From the NCBI GenBank assembly GCA_963768075.1, contig CAVYHD010000002.1:62001-126000 (forward strand): DNA of 64,000 bases. The letters are read 5' to 3'. Positions within the stretch are counted from its first letter, which is position 1; every line of letters begins with the position of its first letter. A program made the position numbers and the translations under genes. This DNA comes from QHXW01 sp963768075 (GTDB lineage: Bacteria > Acidobacteriota > Terriglobia > Bryobacterales > Bryobacteraceae). The notes under the pieces are model-generated. The model worked only from the letters and a program-made list of their open reading frames with translations, did no database searches and was not told where the DNA came from. Positions 44,103 to 53,324 of the stretch are shown here, one piece after another.

Positions 44103-45563
44103 TTAAAACCAGCGGCTCATAATCACCTTCTGTTCGGTGTAGAAAGCGATCGCGTCGCGGCCGTGCGCGTGCAGATCGCCGAAGAAGGATTGCTTCCATC
44201 CCGAGAAGGGGAAGAACGCCATAGGCGCGGCTACGCCTATGTTGACGCCCACCATGCCGGCTTCGACGCGCGCCGCGTAATCCCGCGCCGACTTACCATC
44301 GGCGGTGAAGATCGACGTTGTATTGCCGAACGGGGAGTGATTCACGAGGTCGATGGCCGCATCGAGATCTTTCACGCGGATCACGGAAAGTACGGGGCCG
44401 AAAATCTCTTCGCGCGCAATGGTCATGCCGGTGGTCACGTGATCGAAGATCGTCGGGCCGAGGAAGTAGCCGTCACCGGCGCGGGTTTCGCGCCCATCAC
44501 AGAGAGGTGTGGCGCCTTCGGCGACGCCCTTCTCCACGTAGCCCTCCACGCGCTGGCGATGCTCAGCCGTCACAAGCGGTCCCATCTGCGTGGTGGAATC
44601 GGCGCCATCACCTACCGCAATCTTGCGCGTCTTCTCGACAAGCAGGCTGAGTAGGGGATCCGCCACGCCGCCCACAGTGACTAAAATGCTCCCGGCCAGA
44701 CACCGCTCGCCCGCGGCCCCGAATGCGGAGCTGATGATCGCGTCGGTTGTCTTGTCGAGGTCAGCGTCAGGCATCACGACCAGGTGATTCTTCGCACCGC
44801 CCAGGGCCTGCACGCGCTTGCCGTTTTTGGCGGCGTTCTCGTAGATGTATTTCGCCACCGGCGTGGAGCCGACAAAGGAGATCGCGCGAACCAGCGGGTG
44901 CTGAAGTAACGCGTCAACCGCCACTTTGTCGCCATGTACCAGGCTGAAAACGCCCGCCGGCAGACCGGCCTGCTCCAGCAGTTCCGCCATGCGCGTCGGA
45001 GTCATCGGAACTTTCTCCGAAGGCTTCAGGATGAAACTGTTGCCGCACGCGATGGCGAACGGGTACATCCATGATGGAACCATGCCGGGGAAATTGAACG
45101 GTGTGATCCCGGCGCAGACACCCAGCGGCTGCCGAATGCTATGGCAATCGATGCCCTTGGAGACGTTTTCAAGTGATTGGCCCATCATGAGGCTGGGCAT
45201 GCCGCAGCTTACTTCGACCATCTGGATAGCGCGGCGAATCTCGGCGCGAGCATCGTCGAGCGTCTTGCCATTCTCGGTGGTCAATGTGCGCGCCAGATCT
45301 TCGGCGTGCTTCTCAAGTAGGTCCTTATAGCGGTAAAGCACCTGCGCGCGATCAACCACGGGGACATCGCGCCACTTGAGGAAGGCTTCGTGCGCCGCGC
45401 GCGCGATGCGGTCGATATCATCGGCTGTGGCGTAGGGAACGCGTGCAATCACGCGATTCAGCGCGGGATTCATGATGTCGTGCATCATCCCACCGCCGGC
45501 CGGCTCCCACTTTCCGTTGACGAAGAACTTCAAGGTTTCGATTGCTGTTTCAGTCGCGATCAT
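44103..45563 (-). CDS. mmsA: CoA-acylating methylmalonate-semialdehyde dehydrogenase
   Basis: 486-aa aldehyde dehydrogenase: converts (methyl)malonate semialdehyde plus CoA to propionyl- or acetyl-CoA with NAD+ in valine and inositol breakdown. Catalytic Cys in GAAGERCLAGSI; MmsA-type segments CHSIRQPLGVCAGITPFNF, MVPSWMYPFAIACGN and the terminal GDLHAHGRDAIAFYTEQKV. Ends 4 bp from the convergent AAA+ gene and follows the hydratase gene by 6 bp on the same strand. Confidence 0.93.
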   Translation of the reverse strand: MIATETAIETLKFFVNGKWEPAGGGMMHDIMNPALNRVIARVPYATADDIDRIARAAHEAFLKWRDVPVVDRAQVLYRYKDLLEKHAEDLARTLTTENGKTLDDARAEIRRAIQMVEVSCGMPSLMMGQSLENVSKGIDCHSIRQPLGVCAGITPFNFPGMVPSWMYPFAIACGNSFILKPSEKVPMTPTRMAELLEQAGLPAGVFSLVHGDKVAVDALLQHPLVRAISFVGSTPVAKYIYENAAKNGKRVQALGGAKNHLVVMPDADLDKTTDAIISSAFGAAGERCLAGSILVTVGGVADPLLSLLVEKTRKIAVGDGADSTTQMGPLVTAEHRQRVEGYVEKGVAEGATPLCDGRETRAGDGYFLGPTIFDHVTTGMTIAREEIFGPVLSVIRVKDLDAAIDLVNHSPFGNTTSIFTADGKSARDYAARVEAGMVGVNIGVAAPMAFFPFSGWKQSFFGDLHAHGRDAIAFYTEQKVIMSRWF

Positions 45564-45569
45564 TTGTTT

Positions 45570-46349
45570 TTACTTTCCCTGGAATATCGCTTTACGTTTT
45601 TCACGGAACGCGGCAACACCTTCGCGAAAGTCCGCGGATTCCCAACACGTCTGCTGCGTCACTGCCTCAAAATCGAGCGCTTCGGCAAGCGTATGGCTTT
45701 CGCCGTGCGTAAGTGCGCGCTTGATGCCTGCAATCGCCAGCGTGGCCATGGAGCGCAGCCGCCGGCACCACTGTTCGACAACCTCATCCAGGTCCTTCAG
45801 CGGCACCACGCAGTTTACGAGGCCGAATTCGGAAGCCTGGTTCGCATCGATGATAGCGCCAGTCGCCATCCACTCGAACGCCTTCGGGTAACCGATCATG
45901 CGCGGCAGAAAATAGGTGCTGCCGCCATCCGGGATCAGGCCGATTTTGCTGAACACCTGGCCGAACTTCGCCTCGGTGCTGGCAACCCGGATATCCGCGG
46001 CTAAAGCGTAGTTGCAGCCGATACCCACCGCGTGGCCGTGCACGCGCGCGATCACCGGCTTCGGCATGTGGCGCAGCGCAATGATCGTCGGATTGACCAC
46101 GCGCCGCAGGTATTCGGTCACATCGCCATCTCCCGGCTTTGAGGCGCTTAGATCAGCGCCCGCGCAGAAAGCATCTGCCGCTCCGGTCAAAACGACCACC
46201 TTGCTCTCATCGCGCGCGGTCTCCTGCACTACTGCGAGCAGCCATTCCGAAGTCGCGCGGTCCACGGCATTGCGGCGTTCAGGCGCATTGAAGGTGATGC
46301 GCTTCACGCCATTTTCGAGGCTCACGAGCAGTCTGGGTTCTGGGGTCAT
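45570..46349 (-). CDS. Enoyl-CoA hydratase/isomerase family protein
   Basis: Crotonase fold, 259 aa. Oxyanion-hole segments GAADAFCAGADLSA and VHGHAVGIGCNYALAADIRVAS; trimer/acidic region FSKIGLIPDGGSTYFLPRMIG. The Gly-Asp pattern and the second acidic residue leave hydratase, isomerase or a related activity open. Upstream of mmsA in the same direction, which fits valine or fatty-acid catabolism. Confidence 0.88.
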   Translation of the reverse strand: MTPEPRLLVSLENGVKRITFNAPERRNAVDRATSEWLLAVVQETARDESKVVVLTGAADAFCAGADLSASKPGDGDVTEYLRRVVNPTIIALRHMPKPVIARVHGHAVGIGCNYALAADIRVASTEAKFGQVFSKIGLIPDGGSTYFLPRMIGYPKAFEWMATGAIIDANQASEFGLVNCVVPLKDLDEVVEQWCRRLRSMATLAIAGIKRALTHGESHTLAEALDFEAVTQQTCWESADFREGVAAFREKRKAIFQGK

Positions 46350-46410
46350 AGCGCAATCTTAGCGAAAGATCGCCTTGGGAATCATGGGGTAGTGCGCTAA
46401 ATCTGTGTCC

Positions 46411-46839
46411 CTAAGTTTTTCTCGCGTCGCAAAGGCGAGCAGATGCGATTTCAATCTCGGATTTAGTGAACAGCGATTGCCACTTTGGCTGCACGATAAG
46501 CGCTTCGACAGTCAGATCTTTTTTCCCGGCGCGTACAAGATCTAAGAATCCAGCGCTTGGAGGACGGATCAGCAAATAACGAACGGTCCCCACCGGGCCC
46601 TTGTAGAGCCTCAGATCTCGTGTTTTCTTGACCATTCGAAGGAATATGTTTCTCGACGGGGGCTTCCATCGCTCGTACAACACCAACAGCGCCGCCCCAA
46701 GTTCTTTCGCCAGGTCAGACACGAACTCATAATACTGCAAATTTGCTCTCAAACCCGGCGACAGACGGAACGTTTCCCACTCCGAACTCACCCTCTGGGT
46801 TATTGCCTGATGTGGAAACACCCCTTGTTCTTGCTGCAA
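46411..46839 (-). CDS. Hypothetical protein (142 aa)
   Basis: Not recognised. Start MQQEQGVFPHQAITQRVSS, then helical segments and a mixed region with basic clusters (ERWKPPSRNIFLRMVKKTRDLRLYKG) and hydrophobic strands (TVRYLLIRPP, DLTVEALIVQP). No signal peptide or membrane helix. Base composition is visibly poorer in G+C than its neighbours, a possible sign of transfer. It stands alone between an enoyl-CoA hydratase gene and a divergent isomerase gene. Confidence 0.5.
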   Translation of the reverse strand: MQQEQGVFPHQAITQRVSSEWETFRLSPGLRANLQYYEFVSDLAKELGAALLVLYERWKPPSRNIFLRMVKKTRDLRLYKGPVGTVRYLLIRPPSAGFLDLVRAGKKDLTVEALIVQPKWQSLFTKSEIEIASARLCDARKT

Positions 46840-46886
46840 GTTGATCGGGCGCGACGCACAGAGTACAGTGGCTTAGGGAGTCGTCC

Positions 46887-47804
46887 GTGAGCTTTTCAGC
46901 ACTGCTGCATTCGGTCAGTTATTCCGGTTCGTGGGGGCAGGCGCACCTCACGCTCGACCAGTTCATCGACAAAGCCGCCGCGCTCGGCTATGACGGCGTC
47001 ATGCTGATGGCCAAGCGTCCGCATCTTTCGCTTCTCGACTACAGTTCGAAGGAGCGCGCGCAATTGCGCCAGCACCTTGAGAAGCGCAATCTGCGGGACC
47101 TCTGCATCGCGGGCTACAACAATTTCAGCGGGGACATTGAACACGGCGAAGTGCCGCAGCGCGAGATCCAAATCCAGTACATCAGTGAGCTGGCACGCTT
47201 GGCGCACGATCTCGGTGGAAGCCTCGTGCGCGTCTTCACGGCTTATGAGAATCCGGCCGCCAGCTACACGGCACAATGGAATCTTGTCGTTGGAGCGCTC
47301 AAAGAGTGCGCCAAACGCGCGAGTGATTTTGGCGTCACCATCGGAGTGCAAAACCATCACGATATCGCGGTTGGCTACGAAAGCCAGTACGACCTGATTC
47401 AAGCGGTGGGCGAGCCAAACTGCAAGGCGTTGTTCGACGCCTGGGCGCCCGCGCTGCATGGCGAGGACATTGCCGCCGCTGCGCGGAAATTGGCGCCCGT
47501 CACCGCGCACACGACGATTGCCGCGTACCAGAAGCGCCCACGCTACCATTACGATTCCGCTGTCGTGAACTACACTGCGCTTTCGCCCTACGTGCAGGCC
47601 GTTCCCATTGACGAAGGATTCATCGATTACCGCAAGTTCCTCAGCGCGCTGCGCGCGGGCGGATTCCGGGGCAGCGTGGCGTACGAGATGTGCTCGCCGC
47701 TTCTGGGTGGCGGATCTATCGAAAACCTCGACCGCTACGCTACGCGCTTTGTCGAGTTCCTTCACGATTTTCGCAGCCGCGGGGAGTCCGTCGCGGCGGA
47801 TTAG
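46887..47804 (+). CDS. Sugar phosphate isomerase/epimerase
   Basis: 305 aa, xylose-isomerase-like TIM barrel. Family segments: ALGYDGVMLMAKRPH, ARLAHDLGGSLVRVFTAYENP, GVTIGVQNHHDIAVG, CKALFDAWAPALHGED and GSVAYEMCSPLLGGG (last metal Glu). A GTG start follows an AGGGAG ribosome site. The Gfo/Idh/MocA gene begins 12 bp after its stop, a frequent pairing for inositol or keto-sugar catabolism. Confidence 0.85.
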   Translation: MSFSALLHSVSYSGSWGQAHLTLDQFIDKAAALGYDGVMLMAKRPHLSLLDYSSKERAQLRQHLEKRNLRDLCIAGYNNFSGDIEHGEVPQREIQIQYISELARLAHDLGGSLVRVFTAYENPAASYTAQWNLVVGALKECAKRASDFGVTIGVQNHHDIAVGYESQYDLIQAVGEPNCKALFDAWAPALHGEDIAAAARKLAPVTAHTTIAAYQKRPRYHYDSAVVNYTALSPYVQAVPIDEGFIDYRKFLSALRAGGFRGSVAYEMCSPLLGGGSIENLDRYATRFVEFLHDFRSRGESVAAD

Positions 47805-47816
47805 AGAACATCTATC

Positions 47817-49118
47817 ATGAATCGCAGAAACTTCATTCAATCCTCAGCCATCGCCATGGCTTCCGGCATGACCGCTCTGGGAGCCAACGACCGCATCAAC
47901 GTCGCGGTGATCGGAGTGCGCAGCCGCGGCCGCGATCACATCACCAGTTATGCCAAGCTACCGGAAGCGCGCATCGCTGCGATATGCGACATCGATCAGG
48001 CGCAGATTGAGCGGGCCGTTTCCTTCACCGAAAAGTTGACCGGAGCCAAGCCGCAGAGGACCTATCAGGACATTCGGCGTCTGCTCGAGGACAAAGACAT
48101 CGATGCCGTGTCGATCGCAACCTGCAATCACTGGCACGCGCTCGCCACCATTTGGGCATGCCAGGCCGGCAAGGACGTCTATGTGGAGAAGCCCGCAAGC
48201 CACGAAATCTGGGAAGGCCGGAAGATGGTGGAGGCCGCGCGCAAATACAACCGCATGGTGCAAGTCGGCATGCAGAGCCGCACCACGCAGCACAAGATTC
48301 AGGCCATGCAACTGCTTCACGAAGGTGTCATCGGCAAGGTCTATCTGGCGAAAGGCCTATGTTACAAGCGGCGCAAATCGATCGGCCATCAACCCGACGG
48401 ACCGGTGCCGCAAGGCGTCGACTACGACACGTGGCTGGGCCCTGCGCCGATGCGGCCGTTCAATCCGAATCGCTTCCACTACAACTGGCACTGGTTTTGG
48501 GATACCGGGAACGGCGACATCGGCAACCAGGGCATACACGAGATGGATATCTGCCGTTGGGGTCTCAACAAGAAAACTCTGCCGGAACTGGTTGTCGCCG
48601 ATGGTGGAAAGTACGTTTACAACGACGATCAGGAGACACCCAACACGGAGCTCGCCACCTTCAAGTACGACGATTGCGAACTCGTCTTCGAAGTGCGCGG
48701 CCTGATCACGGGCGGCGAGAGCAGTATCGCCTATGACGGCGCCAACTTTATCGGGAACTTGTTCTATGGCAGCGAAGGATGGATGTCGATCGACATGAAC
48801 GGCTTCCAGATTTATCGCGGCGAAGACCGCAAGCTGGTTCAGGAGGTCAAGTATGCCGAACAGCAAGAGTGGGACACCACGCCGCACATCGCCAATTTCC
48901 TGAAGGCGGTGCGCAGCCGCAATTCCCGTGATCTGACTTGCGACATCGAAGAGGGGCACATCTCGGCAGCGCTGGTCCATATGGCCAACATCAGCTATCG
49001 CACGGGCCGCAAGCTGCACTTCGATCCGAAAACCGAGCGCTTCGTGAACGATGACGAGGCCAACAGCTACATCACACGCAAGTATCGCGCGCCGTTCGTC
49101 GTTCCGGAAAACGTCTAG
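47817..49118 (+). CDS. Gfo/Idh/MocA family oxidoreductase, Tat-type signal
   Basis: 433 aa. Twin-arginine-like signal MNRRNFIQSSAIAMASGM, then a Rossmann NAD(P) domain (INVAVIGVRSRGRDHI), catalytic-region EKPASHEIWEGRK (family EKP motif) and the GFO C-terminal domain with NWHWFWDTGNGDIGNQGIHEMDICRW. Oxidises sugars or cyclitols. Its TAG stop is part of the CTAG duplicated by the IS element next to it. Confidence 0.9.
   Translation: MNRRNFIQSSAIAMASGMTALGANDRINVAVIGVRSRGRDHITSYAKLPEARIAAICDIDQAQIERAVSFTEKLTGAKPQRTYQDIRRLLEDKDIDAVSIATCNHWHALATIWACQAGKDVYVEKPASHEIWEGRKMVEAARKYNRMVQVGMQSRTTQHKIQAMQLLHEGVIGKVYLAKGLCYKRRKSIGHQPDGPVPQGVDYDTWLGPAPMRPFNPNRFHYNWHWFWDTGNGDIGNQGIHEMDICRWGLNKKTLPELVVADGGKYVYNDDQETPNTELATFKYDDCELVFEVRGLITGGESSIAYDGANFIGNLFYGSEGWMSIDMNGFQIYRGEDRKLVQEVKYAEQQEWDTTPHIANFLKAVRSRNSRDLTCDIEEGHISAALVHMANISYRTGRKLHFDPKTERFVNDDEANSYITRKYRAPFVVPENV
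49115..49118. repeat. Target-site duplication, left copy (CTAG)
   Basis: CTAG directly before the left IS end; it contains the TAG stop of the oxidoreductase gene. Identical to the copy at 50375-50378. Confidence 0.8.
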
Positions 49119-50374
49119 GAACTTGTTGAAATAGCCCATCCACAGGCATTCCGACTCGATTTTCCCCGGTGGATGGGACATTCTCGCAATGCTTGGGTGG
49201 CTCTCCAAGCCGCGCAGTCGTCACCGTCCGCCGCTCTGCACTACGCTCCCGCCGGTCTTAGTCGCGGGATTCTCCACAGATTGTATGCGGCTACCGCGTA
49301 CTGGAATAACCAACTCACTTTTTCCAGTCCGCGCAGCTTAACCTTCCTCATTCCCGCCACTGTCTTCAGCCACCCAAACGCCCGCTCAATGATGGGACGC
49401 CGCGATTGGCTCAGCGCATAGCCGCCGTGCCGGGTGGTCCGTCCGTCGATAGCGCTGCGGCGGTTCTTGTTGTTTTGCGCCACGTGCGGCGTGACGTTCA
49501 TCGCCTGCAAGGTCGCGACTAAGTCCCGGCTGTCGTACGCCTTGTCCGCTCCCAATGTGAAACGCTGGCCACGCCTTCTCTTTCGCATCGTATCCGCCAT
49601 CAAGATCGCTGCATCTGCTTCCGCCGTTCCGTCGGCCTGCGTCAGCATCGCCTCCACGATGAACCCGTGCCGGTTCTCCACCATCACATGTCCCAGGTAG
49701 CTCAACTTCGCTTCGCTGCCGCGTGACTTCTTATACAGCCGCGCATCCGGATCGGTTTTCGAGGCGTGCGTTTCATTGGTGCGCTTCTCTCCGTGGAAGC
49801 TCGCCGTACCTTGGCTATCGCTGTCGCCACCGTCCTTGCGCTGGAAACTCTTCTGACTGGCCCACGCTTCGATCATCGTCCCATCCACCGTGAAGTGCTC
49901 CTGCGACAGATGCGGTTTGGCTTGCTCCAGCACTTCGCTAAAGAACTCCCGTGCCACCGTCTCATTCAATAGCCGCTCGCGATTCTTGCTGAACACCGCG
50001 TGATTCCATACCGGTTCATCCATCTCCAGACCCACGAACCACCGGAACAACAGGTTGTAATCGAGTTGCTCCATCAGCATCCGTTCGCTGCGGATCGAGT
50101 AGAACGTCGGCAAAAGCAGCGCCCGCAACAAACGCTCCGGTGGAATCGAAGGCCGGCCATTGTCGGCATACATTTTGTCGAACCGCTTCGACATCCTCGC
50201 CAGAATCTGATCCACCAACCGCCGGATCACCCGCAGCGGGTGGTCTGCTGGCACCCGCTCCTCTATCGACACATAACTGAACATCCCGCCTTGCTGTTTC
50301 TCGTCTCCGCGCATAGCGACAAGACGATTAGAACATCATGAAGGTGTCCTGCTCCGCGGTTTTTCAACAAACTC
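49119..50374. mobile_element. IS5-family insertion sequence (1256 bp)
   Basis: Ends GAACTTGTTGAAATA at the left (49119-) and the inverted GAGTTTGTTGAAAAA at the right (to 50374), matching in 12 of 15 positions. It is flanked by a 4-bp direct repeat CTAG (49115-49118 and 50375-50378), the target-site duplication known for IS5-type elements. One intact transposase inside. The element sits between two convergent stop codons, so no gene is broken. Confidence 0.88.
49241..50314 (-). CDS. IS5-family DDE transposase
   Basis: 357 aa, apparently intact. N-terminal DUF772-type part (GRPSIPPERLLRALLLPTFY, QLDYNLLFRWFVGLEMDEPVW) and an RNase H-like catalytic core with D144 (TVDGTMIEAWASQKS), D257 (GADKAYDS) and E310 (IERAFGWLKTVAGMRKV). 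Starts MRGDEKQQGGMFSYVS. Both ends of the IS lie within about 120 bp of the gene. Confidence 0.93.
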   Translation of the reverse strand: MRGDEKQQGGMFSYVSIEERVPADHPLRVIRRLVDQILARMSKRFDKMYADNGRPSIPPERLLRALLLPTFYSIRSERMLMEQLDYNLLFRWFVGLEMDEPVWNHAVFSKNRERLLNETVAREFFSEVLEQAKPHLSQEHFTVDGTMIEAWASQKSFQRKDGGDSDSQGTASFHGEKRTNETHASKTDPDARLYKKSRGSEAKLSYLGHVMVENRHGFIVEAMLTQADGTAEADAAILMADTMRKRRRGQRFTLGADKAYDSRDLVATLQAMNVTPHVAQNNKNRRSAIDGRTTRHGGYALSQSRRPIIERAFGWLKTVAGMRKVKLRGLEKVSWLFQYAVAAYNLWRIPRLRPAGA

Positions 50375-50378
50375 CTAG
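50375..50378. repeat. Target-site duplication, right copy (CTAG)
   Basis: CTAG directly after the right IS end, three bases before the recN stop on the opposite strand. Confidence 0.8.
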
Positions 50379-50381
50379 GGC

Positions 50382-52058
50382 TTACTTACCGCTCATCGCG
50401 ATCAATCGTTCCGCGTGCTTCAATGCTTCGGCTGTAACTTTCTGGCCGGACAGCATGCGGCCAATCTCGCGCGTGCGCGCGTCGGCGTCCAATTCCTCGA
50501 TGGTCACCACCGTGCGGCCCTTCTGCTCGTGCTTCTCGATCACATAGTGGTGGTCGGCGAAGCAGGCGATCTGGGCGAGGTGTGTCACGCAGAGGACCTG
50601 GCTGTTCTCCGAAAGCCTCTTCAACCGGCGCCCAACGCCCTCGGCTACACCGCCGCCGATGCCGGCATCGACTTCATCGAACACCAGCGTGCGCACGATG
50701 CCGCCGGTGCGCTCCGGGGCCGTTACGCAAGTCTTGAGCGCAAGCGCGATTCGTGAGATCTCGCCGCCGGATGCGATTTTGTCGATCGGCTTTGGCGCTT
50801 CTCCGAGATTGGGCGACACCAGAAACTCTACCGCGTCGTTGCCGGACGCTGACGCGGCAGCCGGGCCCACCACGATCTCGAAGACCGACCGCTCCATCGC
50901 CAGCGCGGCAAGTTCCGTCTCGATGCGTTTGGCAAGCTTTCGGGCAGCCTCCCGCCGGCGGGCGGTGAGTTTATCCGCGAGCGCATCATACTGGGCCCGC
51001 AATTTGCCGCCCTCGTCGCGGAGCTTGTCCCTGTGCTCGCCGGCATGCCCCACGGCGTCGATGTTGCGCGCGACCTGCTCCAGATAAACGAGTACTTCTT
51101 CCACCGTGGCCCCATATTTGCGCTTCGCCTTGTCGATGGCTGCCAAGCGCGTCTCGATCTGTTCCAATCGCGCGGGATTCGCTTCCAGGCGGCCCAGGTA
51201 ATCACGCAGCGCATAGGAGGCATCGCCCAATGCAATTTCCGCCGGTTTGAGGCTTTCGCGAATCTCAGCCAGCGCCGGATCAATGCGCGCGAGCTCTTCC
51301 AGTTTTTTCGCCGCGATGCGGGCGAGCGCCATCGCCGACTCCGGTGAATCGTACAGCGCGGCATACGCGCCGCCCGCCGTCTCCAGAATCCGGCCTAGAT
51401 TCTGCAACACCCGCCGCTCGTTCTCAAGCGTAGCGTCTTCGCCAGGCTGCAGGCGCAGTGCCTCGATTTCGCGCCGCTGGAACTGCCACAGATCCAGCAT
51501 CCGCGCCTTCTCCTGCTCCGAGCGCTCCATTTCCGCCAGTTCCGCGTCCACGCGCCGCAACGCGTGGTAGCTCTCCGCCACATCACCCGCCAGCTTCTGG
51601 ACTCCGGCGAAAGCGTCCAGCATGTCGCGCTGCGTGTCCGCTGAAAACAGCAGCTGCTGATCGTGTTGTCCATGGATATCGCCCAGATGTGGCGCGAGTT
51701 CCCGCAGGAGCGCAACCGTCGCGGAGCGGTTGGCCACGAACGCGCGGGATTTTCCGCCCGCGAGAACCTCACGCTCGATCAGAAGCTCTCCGTCTTCGGC
51801 CTCTATGCCGGCCTGATCGAGAGCGGCTCGCACGGCGCGGTCGTCAGTCACTTCAAAAATGCCGGTGACGCGAGCCCGCTCTTCCCCTGAGCGGATCATC
51901 TCGGCCGAAGCACGGCCGCCAAGCAGCAGACCGAGCGCATCCACAACGATGGATTTTCCGCTGCCGGTTTCGCCCGTGAGCAGGTTCAGACCCGCGTGAA
52001 ATCGCACCCGCAACCGGTCGACCACCGCGTAGTTTTCGACCGTCAACTCCACCAGCAT
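50382..52058 (-). CDS. recN: DNA repair protein RecN
   Basis: SMC-like ATPase for double-strand-break repair, 558 aa. Walker A LLTGETGSGKSIVVDAL, Q-loop-like DIHGQHDQQLLF, long coiled-coil arms (about 150-370), signature IASGGEISRIALALK and Walker B TLVFDEVDAGIGGGVAE, then VLCVTHLAQIACFADHH. Convergent with the oxidoreductase gene before the IS came in, and divergent from tolQ. Confidence 0.95.
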   Translation of the reverse strand: MLVELTVENYAVVDRLRVRFHAGLNLLTGETGSGKSIVVDALGLLLGGRASAEMIRSGEERARVTGIFEVTDDRAVRAALDQAGIEAEDGELLIEREVLAGGKSRAFVANRSATVALLRELAPHLGDIHGQHDQQLLFSADTQRDMLDAFAGVQKLAGDVAESYHALRRVDAELAEMERSEQEKARMLDLWQFQRREIEALRLQPGEDATLENERRVLQNLGRILETAGGAYAALYDSPESAMALARIAAKKLEELARIDPALAEIRESLKPAEIALGDASYALRDYLGRLEANPARLEQIETRLAAIDKAKRKYGATVEEVLVYLEQVARNIDAVGHAGEHRDKLRDEGGKLRAQYDALADKLTARRREAARKLAKRIETELAALAMERSVFEIVVGPAAASASGNDAVEFLVSPNLGEAPKPIDKIASGGEISRIALALKTCVTAPERTGGIVRTLVFDEVDAGIGGGVAEGVGRRLKRLSENSQVLCVTHLAQIACFADHHYVIEKHEQKGRTVVTIEELDADARTREIGRMLSGQKVTAEALKHAERLIAMSGK

Positions 52059-52138
52059 CGAGCCGATTATACGAACTTTGGCCGTCCACCCGTGGTCCCA
52101 AACATTTGTGTATGGAATTGTTCCATTGAGCTCACGAT

Positions 52139-52167
52139 TTGTGGCAATCTCGGGCGCTTCTTATGTT
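52139..52167 (+). promoter_or_regulatory. tol-pal promoter
   Basis: TTGTGG (52139-52144), 17-bp spacer, TATGTT (52162-52167), followed by the ribosome site AGGAGA at 52181-52186 before the tolQ TTG. Placed for the whole tolQ-cpoB series. Confidence 0.5.
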
Positions 52168-52190
52168 ACATTTGCAAATGAGGAGACAGT

Positions 52191-52874
52191 TTGGTTCCGA
52201 AGATTCCTGGGTTCTTGCTGCAAACCACTCTGTGGGACATGGCGAGCAAGGCCACCCCTTTGACCTTTGCGGTACTCCTGATTTTATTGTTATTTTCGAT
52301 CTTCTCCTGGACCATCATCTTCGCCAAGTGGAGCACGTTTCGGCGCGCGCGCCGGGCTGACGCCAAATTTTTGCGCGCTTTCCGGAAAGCCAACGCGCTC
52401 GACGCCGTCATGGTGGCCAGTGAGCAGTTCCGCCCATCGCCTTTGGTTGCTGTTTTCGATTTCGGCTACGAAGAGGTGGCGCGCCAGGTGAAAGCGCGCG
52501 GCACCATCAACAATAAGGTCTCGCTCGAGCGTACTCTGCAACTCGGAACCAGCGAAGAGCTCACCAAACTGGAACGGAATATGAGCTGGCTCGCGACCAC
52601 CGCTTCGGTGAGCCCCTTTATTGGACTGTTTGGCACGGTCCTGGGCATCATTCGCGCGTTCGACCAGCTTGGCCAGCAAGGCAGCTCCAGTTTGCGCGCG
52701 GTAGGTCCGGGGATCTCCGAGGCGCTGATCGCCACTGCCATGGGATTGCTCGCGGCGATCCCGGCCGCCATCTTCTTCAATATCTTTGGTCATAAGATTA
52801 AGGAAATGGGTTCGCGCATGGACGACTTCGCGCTTGAGTTTCTCAACATGACCGAACGCATGTATGGCGAGTGA
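52191..52874 (+). CDS. tolQ: TolQ/ExbB proton-channel subunit
   Basis: Inner-membrane motor protein, 227 aa, three membrane helices: residues ~25-45 (FAVLLILLLFSIFSWTII), then GLFGTVLGIIRAFDQLG and LIATAMGLLAAIPAAIFFNIF after a cytoplasmic stretch. TTG start at 52191 is supported by AGGAGA five bases upstream. First gene of tolQRAB-pal-cpoB. TolQ rather than ExbB because of the tolB and pal neighbours. Confidence 0.92.
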   Translation: MVPKIPGFLLQTTLWDMASKATPLTFAVLLILLLFSIFSWTIIFAKWSTFRRARRADAKFLRAFRKANALDAVMVASEQFRPSPLVAVFDFGYEEVARQVKARGTINNKVSLERTLQLGTSEELTKLERNMSWLATTASVSPFIGLFGTVLGIIRAFDQLGQQGSSSLRAVGPGISEALIATAMGLLAAIPAAIFFNIFGHKIKEMGSRMDDFALEFLNMTERMYGE

Positions 52875-52877
52875 GCC

Positions 52878-53324
52878 GTGGCAATAACAGTTAATGGCGG
52901 CGGTGGATCCTCGGGCCGGCGGCGGTCGTACGGGAATGCCGCGCTTTCCGAAATCAACGTAACGCCATTTGTTGACGTCGTCCTGGTGCTGTTGATCATT
53001 TTCATGATGACCGCGCACGTGATGGAATTTGGAATCGAAGTCGACGTGCCGAAGACAAAGTACGTCAAAGATAGCGCCAAGGAGCTGCCCGTCATCAACA
53101 TTACGCGCGACGGCAACCCCTACCTGAATGACAAGCCCATCAACATCCACGATCTCGGCCAGATCCTCCAAACACGCTATCGCGGGCAAGCCGTCTACGT
53201 GCGCGCGGATCGGGGAGCCATTTGGGATGTCGTAGCGCAGGTGCTCAGCGAACTCAGTGCGGCCAAAATCACGGTGAATATGGTGACTCAGCCGGAGGAC
53301 TCCGCGGAAAAACGAGGGCGGTGA
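52878..53324 (+). CDS. tolR: TolR/ExbD biopolymer transport protein
   Basis: 148 aa with one N-terminal helix containing the proton-relay Asp: LSEINVTPFVDVVLVLLIIFMMTA. Periplasmic domain follows (YLNDKPINIHDLGQILQTRY, VYVRADRGAIWDVVAQVLSEL). GTG start; the stop overlaps the next ATG (TGATG). N-terminal Gly/Ser-rich stretch is typical of acidobacterial members. Confidence 0.92.
   Translation: MAITVNGGGGSSGRRRSYGNAALSEINVTPFVDVVLVLLIIFMMTAHVMEFGIEVDVPKTKYVKDSAKELPVINITRDGNPYLNDKPINIHDLGQILQTRYRGQAVYVRADRGAIWDVVAQVLSELSAAKITVNMVTQPEDSAEKRGR

Noticed and set aside
42845..46839. Defence island built on the AAA+ ATPase and the orphan ORF
   Set aside because: Neighbours are metabolic (mmsA, enoyl-CoA hydratase, acyl-CoA synthetase), and no nuclease, methylase or other defence gene is present.
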